A stretch of DNA of 64,000 bases from CAZAYP01 sp964489425 [NCBI: uncultured Verrucomicrobiota bacterium] (GTDB taxonomy: Bacteria; Verrucomicrobiota; Kiritimatiellia; RZYC01): contig CAZAYP010000005.1 of NCBI GenBank assembly GCA_964489425.1, forward strand, positions 59,247 to 123,246, given 5' to 3'. The translations under genes were made by a program, and so were the position numbers. A model generated the notes under the pieces. That model was not told the DNA's origin and ran no database searches. It worked only from the letters and a program-made list of their open reading frames with translations. This document shows positions 41,686-50,000 of this stretch, piece by piece; position 1 is the stretch's first letter; each line of letters starts with the position of its first letter.

Positions 41686-42210
41686 TCACCCGACGGTTTC
41701 CAGCGTCGCAACCTCGGCGCTGGACAGCACCTTGTCCACGTCCAGCAGCATGACCACCTTCTTGGCCACCTTGCCCATGCCGAGGATGAAGTCCGTGTCC
41801 ACGCTGGCGCCGAACTCCGGCGGCGGCTCGATCTGGTCGGCCAGAACGTCGAGCACCTCGGACACCTCGTCCACGATGATGCCCATGGTGACCGTGCTGG
41901 CGCTGCGCTTGACCTGCACCACGATGACGCAGGTCTTATCCGTGGTCGCGACCGACTCCATGCCGAACTTGAGTCGCAGTTCGACCACGGGAATCACCTT
42001 GCCGCGCAGGTTGATCACCCCCCGCACGAAGGCCGGGGTCCGCGGCACCTGGGTGATCTCCATCATCTTGATGATTTCCTGAACCTTCAGGATTTCCAGC
42101 CCGTACTCTTCGGCGGCCAGCTTGAAGGTCAGGTACTTGCCCGCCAGGTGGGCGGCAGCGGCCTGGGCCGTGCCGGCCGCCAGCGGGGTGGTTTCCATGG
42201 TGGCATTCAT
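41686..42210 (-). CDS. cheW: Chemotaxis coupling protein CheW
   Basis: Adaptor linking chemoreceptors to a CheA kinase; 174 residues with an Ala/Thr-rich N-terminal extension of about 22 residues. Core motifs include KYLTFKLAAEEYGLEILKVQ, ITQVPRTPAFVRGVINLRGK, VIPVVELRLKFGM and a C-terminal GMGKVAKKVVMLLDVDKVL. Its ATG overlaps the stop of the receiver gene by four bases. No CheA, CheB or CheR gene is in the window, so the kinase it couples to is elsewhere or unconventional. Confidence 0.93.
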   Translation of the reverse strand: MNATMETTPLAAGTAQAAAAHLAGKYLTFKLAAEEYGLEILKVQEIIKMMEITQVPRTPAFVRGVINLRGKVIPVVELRLKFGMESVATTDKTCVIVVQVKRSASTVTMGIIVDEVSEVLDVLADQIEPPPEFGASVDTDFILGMGKVAKKVVMLLDVDKVLSSAEVATLETVG

Positions 42211-42701
42211 GTCGCGGTCTCCTTGGTTGCGGGGGGGCTTGTTGTTCGTAAGCGTCGGCCGCGGGTGGCCATGGCCCGGCGCACGCTCGCGCTAAGATAA
42301 AGCGAGCCAGCCATCACCCGGTGAACCGCGCTGACCAACTCGCCGAGATTGTCGTCCTTGGCCACGTATCCGGATACGCCCGCCTCGATCATCCGGGACA
42401 CGTAGCGCGCATCGCTGTGCAGGGTGTAAACGATCACCCGGACGTGGGGGGCGTGGCGCAGGATCTCGCGGACGGTGCTCATGCCGTTCAGGTCCGGCAG
42501 CATGAGATCCGTCACGACCACGTCCAGCCGGTCCTGCCGCACGCGCGCCAGGGCCTCCGCGGCGGTGGCGGCGATGCCGGCGACATCCACGCCGGCCTGC
42601 GCCGCGAGGCGCGCGCACACCACGTCCCGGAGGGGCGCGTGGTCATCCACCACCAGCACGCGGATGGGGGCTGTGGTGGCGGCGCCTTGGATACCATTCA
42701 C
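42207..42701 (-). CDS. Receiver-only response regulator
   Basis: A 164-residue protein consisting of a receiver domain (IRVLVVDDHAPLRDVV, phospho-acceptor Asp65 in VVVTDLMLPDLNG, the Thr in VIVYTLHS and the Lys in GYVAKDDN). After the receiver comes a 30-residue basic tail (RRAMATRGRRLRTTSPP) with no helix-turn-helix. The receiver resembles NarL-type regulators rather than CheY, so it may be a NarL regulator that lost its output domain. It lies between the NarL-type regulator and cheW. Confidence 0.9.
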   Translation of the reverse strand: MNGIQGAATTAPIRVLVVDDHAPLRDVVCARLAAQAGVDVAGIAATAAEALARVRQDRLDVVVTDLMLPDLNGMSTVREILRHAPHVRVIVYTLHSDARYVSRMIEAGVSGYVAKDDNLGELVSAVHRVMAGSLYLSASVRRAMATRGRRLRTTSPPATKETAT

Positions 42702-42795
42702 GGCGGGCAGCCTACGCGGAGGCCGGCCCCCGCGCCATCGGGGGAACCCCTAGAACCGCCCTCCAAATACCTGATGGCGCCAGCCGGCCGCGGCC

Positions 42796-43446
42796 TCAGT
42801 CCAGGGCGGTCAGCCCGGCGCGGATGGCATACTTGGTGAGCTCCGCCACGGAAAAGAGCTGCAGCTTCTGCATGATGTGGCTGCGGAACGTCTCCACGGT
42901 TTTGACACTGATCTCGAGCGCCGCGGCGATCTCCTTGGCGGAGCGGCCCTCGGCGATCAGCTGCAGCACCTCGCGCTCCCGGGGCGTCAGCTCCGGGCCG
43001 CCGGCGTCCGGCGCCACGCCGGGCCGCGCCAGATAATCGCGCACGATGTCGCCGGTGATGGCGGGGCTCAGGAACACGCGGCCGGCGAGCACCTCGCGGA
43101 TGGCCTGGGCCAGCTCCGCGAACGCGCACTCCTTGAGCAGGAAGCCGGCGGCGCCGGCGTGCAGCATCTCCCGGACCAGCCGCTTGTCGTGGTGGACGGA
43201 CAGGGCGATGACCCGGGTCTGGGGCCACTCGCGCGCGATCCGGCGGGTGGCCTCGATGCCGTTCATGTCCGGCATGGCGATGTCCATGATCACCACCCGG
43301 GGGCGGAGCTCCGCGACCTGGGCGATGGCGTCCCGGCCGTTTTCCGCCTGGCCCACCAGCGTCCAGTCCGGATCCTGCTGCAGCAGCGCGGCGAGCCCCT
43401 GGCGCATCAGCTGGTGATCATCCACCAGCAGGATCCGCGTGCTCAT
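42796..43446 (-). CDS. NarL/FixJ-family response regulator
   Basis: DNA-binding response regulator of 216 residues. The receiver (TRILLVDDHQLMRQGLAALL, Asp55 in VVIMDIAMPDMNG, Lys in GFLLKECAFAEL) is followed by a LuxR-type helix-turn-helix (LTPREREVLQLIAEGRSAKE, then ISVKTVETFRSHIMQKL). I use the ATG at 43446, which overlaps the stop of the kinase gene as ATGA; an ATG four codons earlier lies inside the kinase. It is the cognate regulator of the kinase immediately upstream. Confidence 0.95.
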   Translation of the reverse strand: MSTRILLVDDHQLMRQGLAALLQQDPDWTLVGQAENGRDAIAQVAELRPRVVIMDIAMPDMNGIEATRRIAREWPQTRVIALSVHHDKRLVREMLHAGAAGFLLKECAFAELAQAIREVLAGRVFLSPAITGDIVRDYLARPGVAPDAGGPELTPREREVLQLIAEGRSAKEIAAALEISVKTVETFRSHIMQKLQLFSVAELTKYAIRAGLTALD

Positions 43447-44672
43447 GGCGCGGGCCACCCGTGGCTCGCGGACGGGTCGCCGGCGGGCTCCGCGGCCGGG
43501 CCGGGGAGATCCAGCGGGGCGTACAGGACCGCCGCGGTGCCGCCGCCGGGCCGGGCCCCGATCTCCAGCCAGCCGCCCTGCGACTTGAGGCGCTCGCGGA
43601 TGCTGAACAGGCCAAACCCCGCCGGCGCCGCCACCGGGCCGCGCGCCGGCGGGTAGCCGACGCCGTCATCCTCGACCGCCAGCCGGACGCGCCCGCCGGC
43701 CCGGCTGATGGCCATGCGCACGGCCCGCGCGCGCGCATGCTTGGTCACGTTCAGCAGCAACTCCTGGGCGGCGCGGAAAAGCAGCACCCGCGTCGGCACG
43801 GTCAGGGGCTTGGGCTGGCCGTCGTCCAGGAGCGCGATCGGCAGGCCATGCCGGGCCTGGAACTTCTCGCGCAGCCAGTCCAGCGCGCTTTCCAGCCCGA
43901 GGTCGTACAGCAGGGGCAGGCTCAGCTCAAAGGTCTTGGAGCGCACCTGCTGCAGGGCGCGGGCGACCAGGCCGTCCAAGGCGTCGAGCTCGCCGGCCAG
44001 CGGCGCGGCGCCGGCCGCCTGGCGGAGCGCCTCGCACTTCATTTTGAGCAGCGCCAGGATTTGGCCCACGCCGTCGTGCAGGTCCGTGGCCAGCTCGCGG
44101 CGCTGCCGCTCCTCGGACAGCGTCATCTCGCTCGCCAGGGCTTGCAGGCGCTGCTGGTACTCGCGCAGCTCCTGCTCGGTGGCCTGGAGCTCCGCCATCC
44201 GGCCGATGCGCTCGGCCAGCGCGTCCAGCAGCCAGCGTTCCTCCTTGAGAAACAGTTCCGCGCCCGGCGCCGCCCAGGATTCCGTGTAGCAGACCTCCAC
44301 GAGGCCGGCCGGCTGGCCGTGGCGCAGGATGGTGGCCGCCTGCCGCCACGGGGTAGCGCGGAAGTTGGCCGAGGAATACTCCCGGCCATCCATCAGGATG
44401 CGCGCGCGCGCCCACTCGGGATGGCACCAAGCCTCGGGTATATGGTGAACTGCCAGGGCCAACGTTTCCGCCAACGGCAGGCCTTGCCGGGCCAGGTCCG
44501 CCAGCCGGTAAAGGCAGTTCAGTTCCTTGATGCGCTCGCCAAGCTCAAAGTTGGCGGCGCGCAACTGCCGGTTGGCCGCGGCGTCATCGCCCGCCGGGAG
44601 GGGCGCCATGGCCACGCCAAGGAAGGCCGGCTCGTCGGCATCGGTCGCAACCACTCCGTCGATTCTGGCCAT
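43443..44672 (-). CDS. Cytoplasmic NarX/DegS-type sensor histidine kinase
   Basis: A 409-residue kinase without transmembrane segments. Residues 35-165 look like a GAF-type sensor (LYRLADLARQGLPLAETLAL, AWCHPEWARARILMDGREYS). A coiled coil follows, then the HisKA_3 box ERQRRELATDLHDGVGQILA with His199. The HATPase domain shows the N box (AAQELLLNVTKHA, Asn308), the G1 box DDGVGY and GFGLFSIRERLK. It is not CheA: no Hpt or CheW-like domain is present. It heads the operon kinase-NarL-receiver-CheW-MCP. The predicted promoter puts transcription start at the ATG. Confidence 0.93.
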   Translation of the reverse strand: MARIDGVVATDADEPAFLGVAMAPLPAGDDAAANRQLRAANFELGERIKELNCLYRLADLARQGLPLAETLALAVHHIPEAWCHPEWARARILMDGREYSSANFRATPWRQAATILRHGQPAGLVEVCYTESWAAPGAELFLKEERWLLDALAERIGRMAELQATEQELREYQQRLQALASEMTLSEERQRRELATDLHDGVGQILALLKMKCEALRQAAGAAPLAGELDALDGLVARALQQVRSKTFELSLPLLYDLGLESALDWLREKFQARHGLPIALLDDGQPKPLTVPTRVLLFRAAQELLLNVTKHARARAVRMAISRAGGRVRLAVEDDGVGYPPARGPVAAPAGFGLFSIRERLKSQGGWLEIGARPGGGTAAVLYAPLDLPGPAAEPAGDPSASHGWPAP

Positions 44673-44678
44673 GGTTGT

Positions 44679-44707
44679 ATTATCACCATCGGGTCATGCA
44701 GCGTCAA
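44679..44707 (-). promoter_or_regulatory. Promoter of the kinase-cheW-MCP operon, predicted leaderless
   Basis: On the minus strand TTGACG (44707-44702), a 17-base spacer and GATAAT (44684-44679) precede the ATG at 44672 by six bases. The transcription start would fall at or next to the ATG. The 12-base TGGCGCTTGACG at the -35 is shared exactly with the promoter at 46885-46913. Confidence 0.7.
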
Positions 44708-44734
44708 GCGCCAGCCGAGTTTCATGCGTGGCCG

Positions 44735-44753
44735 CCCCCCCCCCCTTTTTTTT
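44735..44753. repeat. Homopolymer tract C11T8
   Basis: Eleven C followed by eight T on the plus strand, located 28-46 bases upstream of the -35 element of the kinase operon. Such tracts are prone to slippage. It abuts the left edge of the 946-nt repeat. Confidence 0.8.
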
Positions 44754-45697
44754 GCCAAGGCACTCCGGGGCGGACCGCGGGGCGGAGCCCCGCGCCACGC
44801 AGAACAACTATCCCGCTCTATTAAGGACTAGGCGTCCAGCGGGATGAATTCTTCGGCCCGGGCAGGCTTCCCGGCCGCGGGCAGGGCCGGGCGCCGCCCG
44901 CCCGGCGTCCGGGTCGCGGCCGAGGCCTTCTTCCGCGCTGCCGCCGAGGCCGCCATGGCGCCGGCATAGGCGCTGGTGGAGCCGCCGACCAGGGTCATGA
45001 GCTGCTCGACCATGACGTTCAGCTCCATGGCCTGCGACGACAGTTCTTCCGACGCGCTGGCCGACTCCTCGGAGTTGGCGGCGTTCTGCTGCACCACCTT
45101 GTCCATCTCCGCCACCGCCGTGTTGACTTGCTCCACGCCCTTGGCCTGGTCTTTCGAGGCGGCCGCGATTTCGGAAACCAGGATGGCGACTTTGCCTGCG
45201 CTCTCCTGGATGGCCGTCAACGCCTTGGCTACCTCGTTGTTCACCGCCACGCCGGCCTCCGCGTTCTTCTGCGCGCCTTCGATCAAATCCGCGGTGTTCC
45301 TGGCCGCCTCGGCGCTGCGCCGGGCGAGGTTGCGCACCTCTTCGGCCACCACCGCGAATCCCTTGCCGGCTTCGCCCGCGCGCGCCGCTTCGACCGCGGC
45401 ATTCAGGGCCAGCAGGTTGGTCTGGAAGGCGATTTCGTCGATGGTCTTGATGATCTTCGCGGTGTCGGTGGCCGAGGTCTTGATCTTCTCGATCGCCTCG
45501 GACATGCGTTTCATGGAGCCCACCCCGCCGCCCACCGTAGTCTTGGCCTCTTTCATCAGGGCATCGGCCTTGGTGGCGTTTTCGGCGTTCTGGCGGGTCA
45601 TGGACGCGATCTCTTCGAGGGACGCGGACGTTTCTTCCAGGCCGGACGCCTGCTCGTTGGCCCCCTGGGCCAGCGACTGGCTGGCGCCGGACACCTG
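44752..45697. repeat. 946-nt direct repeat, copy 2
   Basis: Identical by eye to 39513-40458. It covers residues 366-654 of the second chemoreceptor, the stop codon and 76 nt downstream, including the hairpin GCGGGGC-GGA-GCCCCGC (44777-44793). Confidence 0.9.
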
Positions 45698-46792
45698 CTG
45701 CGATGCGGCGGTGACCTGCTCGGACCCGGCCGACAAGCCCTCGATGATCCGGTTGAGCGCGCGGCTGATGGACGCGCTGAGCAAGATGCCAAAGGCAAGG
45801 GCAATCAAGAATCCCGCCACCGTGCCGATGATCGCCACGGTTTCAGCGACCACCGAATTTTTCCCCGCCTGCCGGTTGCTTTCTTCGGCCGCCCGCGTGT
45901 TGAGGGCCACCAACTGGGTCATCAAATCCTCCGCCGCCTTGAAGGATTCCCCGATGGTGACCGTGGCCATGTGGTTCATCTTGTCATAGAGCGCGGTCCC
46001 CCTGGCCGCCTCGGCCAGCAGGGCATCAAAACCCGCGAAAGTTTTGCCGGCCGCCTCTTCCATGGTTCCGTGCACGATCTTGAGGGCGGCGTCCTTGTCT
46101 CCCTTGGCGGTCAACTCCTTGGCTTTTTTCACGGCGCCGTGAAACGCGTCGTGCGAAGGCCGCACGGCATCCAGCTCCCGCTTCAACTGCGGGTTGGTGG
46201 AATCAAAGGTGGCCAACCATTTCCCGAATCGGCAGGCGGCCGGGTCATCCCCGCCAGGGCACTCTTCATTGTTGTTGACGTGGTCCAGCACCGTCATGAC
46301 CAGCTTGTGATGATCGCCGATGAACTTTTGCAAATCGCGCTCGAGCGCGGCCGGGTTCCGGATCCCAAGGATCTCGAATTCCTTGGCGAGGGTGACAAAG
46401 TCCTGGTGATCTTTCCACCACTGGTCCCAGGCCGGCACGAAGTCCCGCCACACGACCGCCTCGTCCCGGGTCTGGGGCAGGGGCTCGTAAACCTTGCGCG
46501 CGGCGTCAGCGCGTTGTTGCGCGTCATCGAAGCGGCGGTAGGCCGCCTGGCGGCCGGCGGCGTCCATATTGACGGACAGCAGCGCGTTTTCGCCGGCATC
46601 CACGGCGGTCTGGGCCTCGCTCATAACCAGCAAGGACTGGACGCTCGGCAGGCGCACGGCCCCAATCTCCGTAATGCTCTGCAGCAGTTTGTTGACGCCC
46701 CAGAACCCGATCGCGCCAACGATTAACGTAACCACGGCAACAATGACAAAGCCCCCGATCAACTTGGTGCTTAACTTCATATTTGCGGCCAT
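44828..46792 (-). CDS. Methyl-accepting chemotaxis protein with CZB-like sensor module
   Basis: Chemoreceptor of 654 residues. TM1 is about 9-29. The first sensor module ([34 protein letters not shown]) is homologous to that of the receptor at 39589-41658. The second module instead contains a zinc-binding CZB-like pattern: [11 protein letters not shown] (161-171), CRFGKWL (187-193) and PSHDAFH (212-218) followed by a GD-A segment. TM2 is about 316-340. The signalling domain and tail are identical to the other receptor from residue 366. I use ATG 46792, preceded by AGGAGG; the frame upstream has no conserved residues. It has its own promoter. Confidence 0.93.
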   Translation of the reverse strand: MAANMKLSTKLIGGFVIVAVVTLIVGAIGFWGVNKLLQSITEIGAVRLPSVQSLLVMSEAQTAVDAGENALLSVNMDAAGRQAAYRRFDDAQQRADAARKVYEPLPQTRDEAVVWRDFVPAWDQWWKDHQDFVTLAKEFEILGIRNPAALERDLQKFIGDHHKLVMTVLDHVNNNEECPGGDDPAACRFGKWLATFDSTNPQLKRELDAVRPSHDAFHGAVKKAKELTAKGDKDAALKIVHGTMEEAAGKTFAGFDALLAEAARGTALYDKMNHMATVTIGESFKAAEDLMTQLVALNTRAAEESNRQAGKNSVVAETVAIIGTVAGFLIALAFGILLSASISRALNRIIEGLSAGSEQVTAASQQVSGASQSLAQGANEQASGLEETSASLEEIASMTRQNAENATKADALMKEAKTTVGGGVGSMKRMSEAIEKIKTSATDTAKIIKTIDEIAFQTNLLALNAAVEAARAGEAGKGFAVVAEEVRNLARRSAEAARNTADLIEGAQKNAEAGVAVNNEVAKALTAIQESAGKVAILVSEIAAASKDQAKGVEQVNTAVAEMDKVVQQNAANSEESASASEELSSQAMELNVMVEQLMTLVGGSTSAYAGAMAASAAARKKASAATRTPGGRRPALPAAGKPARAEEFIPLDA

Positions 46793-46884
46793 TTTCGGTC
46801 CTCCTGGTTTGCGCGCGGCGCCTGGCGAAATCTTTTCAACACCCGGTTCCCCCAGTCGCGCGATCACGTTTTACTCAATGTATT

Positions 46885-46913
46885 ATTATCGTCCACCCAC
46901 CGCGCCACGTCAA
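46885..46913 (-). promoter_or_regulatory. Promoter of the second chemoreceptor gene
   Basis: On the minus strand TTGACG (46913-46908), a 17-base spacer and GATAAT (46890-46885) give a start about 86 bases before the ATG. Hexamers, spacing and the flanking TGGCGC are the same as in the kinase-operon promoter. Confidence 0.7.
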
Positions 46914-46954
46914 GCGCCACCGCCAAATTAGAATTGCGAATTGCTGATTCAGGA

Positions 46955-46983
46955 TGGACAATCCCGGCGTGGTTTGGTCTAAT
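46955..46983 (+). promoter_or_regulatory. Promoter of the 2297-residue secreted protein gene
   Basis: TGGACA (46955-46960), a 17-base spacer and TCTAAT (46978-46983); each hexamer has one mismatch to consensus. Start of transcription would be about 45 bases before the ATG at 47034. Confidence 0.55.
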
Positions 46984-47033
46984 AATAAATTATTGGTTTG
47001 TGAATACTGGTTAAGATAAAGGAGCGTGCCGCC

Positions 47034-50000
47034 ATGCAGCGATTTTCCCTGCTCATTTCCCTGCTCGCACTCCCGTTGGCCGGCTGGGCCAACCGCCCGG
47101 CAATGGCCGCGCCCAAACCGGCCCGCGGCCCGCAGGACGCAACCTTGGCGCCCTACGTGAGCCAGGCGGTACGCGTGGGCCAGGTGGCCAGCCTGCGCGC
47201 CGTGGCCGAGGCGGCGCACACCGCTGTCCCGCGCCAGCCCGCCACCCTGCGCGAGGTGCCGCGCGGCGACCTGCCGAAATATGCCCGCAGCGCGCGCCAG
47301 GCCCAGGCGCAGGTGGTTGACCCGGTGGCGCAGCGGTCGCACCCGGCCGCGCCCAACATGCCCGCGCCCCTGATCACCTTCGAGGGCGTGCCCAGCCTTG
47401 ACAGCGTGACGCCGCCCGACCCCAACGGCGACGTGGGGATCAACCAATACATCTCCATGGTCAACATGCATTTCAGCATTTATGACAAGCAGACCGGCAC
47501 CAACCTGCTGCCCGCGCCGATCCTCATGAGCAGCCTGTTCGCCGCCGCCGGGTTCCCGCCGCCCGCCTCCACCACGGACAACGGCGACCCGATCGTGATC
47601 TACGACCACCTGGCCGGCCGCTGGCTGATCAGCCAGTTTATTGTGGACGTCACCCCGTGCCACGAAGTCATTGGCATCTCCATGAGCGAGGACGCCACGG
47701 GCGGATGGTACCTCTATGACTTCGTGATGCCCAACGCCAAGATGAACGATTACCCCCACTTCGGCCTGTGGCCGGACGGCTACTACATGACTGACAACCA
47801 GTTCAATCCCGACAACTCCTGGGGCGGGGCCGGCGTGTTTGTCTTTGACCGCGCCAAGATGCTAATCGGCGACACCAACGCGACCTACCAGTATTTTGAC
47901 TTGTACGGCGCCAACGCGGACTTCAGCGGTATGCTGCCGGCCGACCTCGACGGCCCGCCGCCGCCCGCGGGCGCGCCGTGCCTGTTCGGCATGGTCGATC
48001 ACCAGCTAATCAACCCCTTGGACGCCTTCTACACCTGGGAGTTCCACGTGGACTGGACCACCCCGGCCAATAGCACCTTCGGCCACGACGGCCAGCCCAA
48101 CTACACCAACGTGGTGGCCGCGTTCAACTGGACGTTCCCCAATGACCGCAACACCGTTCCGCAGCCCGGCACCACCCAGAAGCTGGACCCCATCGGCGAC
48201 CGCATCATGCACCGGCTGCAGTACCGCAACTTCGGCGCCCACGAGTCGCTGGTGGCCAACCACACGGTCAATGTCGGCAGCGAGCAGGCGGGCGTGCGCT
48301 ATTACGAGCTGCGCCGGCCGACGGCGGGTGGCGCGTTCGCGGTGCGCGAGCAGGCCACGTTCGCGCCGGATACGGCTTGCCGCTGGATGGGCAGCGCGGC
48401 CATGGACAGCCAGGGCAACCTGGCGGTGGGCTACAGCGTGTCGAGCGCGTCGGTCTATCCATCGATCCGCTATGCCGGCCGCTTGGCCGGCGATCCGTCC
48501 AACGGCCTGTACCAGGGCGAGGCGGAGCTTTGGGCCGGCGCCGCGTCGCAGGTCGGCGCCAACCGCTGGGGCGATTACACCTCGCTGTCCGTGGACCCGG
48601 TGGACAACGTGACCTTCTGGTACATGAACGAGTACACGACCGGCGGCTATAACTGGCGCACGCGCATCGGGTCGTTCCGCCTCGGCGCCCCCAACCAGGG
48701 CCGGGTGGCGGGCGTGGTAACCAACACGTTCACCGGCCTGCCGGTGGCGGACGCCCTGGTGACGGTCACCAACCTGGGCTACTTCATGCGGACGGACGCT
48801 TCCGGCGTCTTCGGGTTCAACCTGCCGACCGGCACCTATACGCTCGTGGCCAGCGCGGACCAGTTCTTCCCCGCCACCCTGGCCGGCGTGGACGTGTTGC
48901 TGGACACCACCACCACCGTGGCCATCGGCGTGGCGCCGTTTGGGTTCCAGGTGCACCCCGCATCCGGCCTGACTGCGGCGGGCAACGTTGGCGGGCCGTT
49001 CACGCCAGCCAGTAAAACCTATTTCCTGACCAACGAGTCGGCGGGCGCCCTGTCCTGGACCTCGACCTGGTCCGCGGCCTGGGTGACGGTTACCCCGGCG
49101 GGCGGCAGCCTCGCGCCCCGCGCCGGCGCGGCCGTGACCGTGGCGTTCAACAGCGAAGCCAGCTTCCTTCCCTTTGGCCAATATTTGAGCGCGGTGGTGT
49201 TCACCAACCAGAGCGGCGCCGAGGCGGCCACGCGCACCGTGGCCCTGACCGTGAACCCGGATTATGTGTTGCACGAGAACTTCGAGGACGGCCTGCCCGC
49301 GGGCTGGACCATCGTTACCGGCGGCGATCCCGACGCGTACTGGCGGTTCGACGATCCCTGCTCCGAGGGCAACCTGACCGGGTCCACCGGGCTGTTCGCC
49401 ATGGCCGATAGCGATTGTGCGGGCGAGGTGGATATGGACACCCAACTGCGCACCCCGGTTTTGAACCTCGAAGCGTACACCAATGTGTGGGTGGCCTTTA
49501 ACAGCGACTTCCGCGCCTACAGCGAAAACGAGTATGGCGAGGTGGATTACAGCCTCAACGGCGCGGCCGGGCCCTGGGCCAATCTCCTGGTGCAGCGGAC
49601 GGATGTCCGCGGGCCGACCAACCTCGTGCTCAACTTCCGGGCCGCGGCCGGCAGCACCAACGTGATGCTGCGGTTCCACTACTACAACGCCTATTACGAT
49701 TACTGGTGGGAAGTGGACAACGTGCGCGTGTACGGCCAGCGCCAGATGGGCGCCCTGACGATTGTGCCGCCCGGCGGCGTCGCCCTGGCCGGCTATTATG
49801 GCGGACCGTTCCTGCCCACCGGCCAGGAATACCTGCTGCGCAACGGTTCGGCGGGCGCGCTGACCTGGACCGCGCGGCTGGACTGCGCCTGGCTCGCCGG
49901 CGCGCCGCTCGGCGGCACGCTGGCCGTGGGCGAAACCAGCGCCATGACCGTCACGGTCAACTCTGCGGCCAATGCATACCTGCCGGGCGCCTATGACGGC

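Noticed and set aside
43443-44672. The histidine kinase as a CheA
   Set aside because: The His box is HisKA_3 type at residue 199 with a NarX-like ATPase; no Hpt, P3 dimerisation or CheW-like domain is present.
44777-44793. GCGGGGC-GGA-GCCCCGC hairpin after both chemoreceptor genes (also at 39538-39554) as an intrinsic terminator
   Set aside because: No U tract follows on the minus strand. It is noted only as part of the 946-nt repeat.
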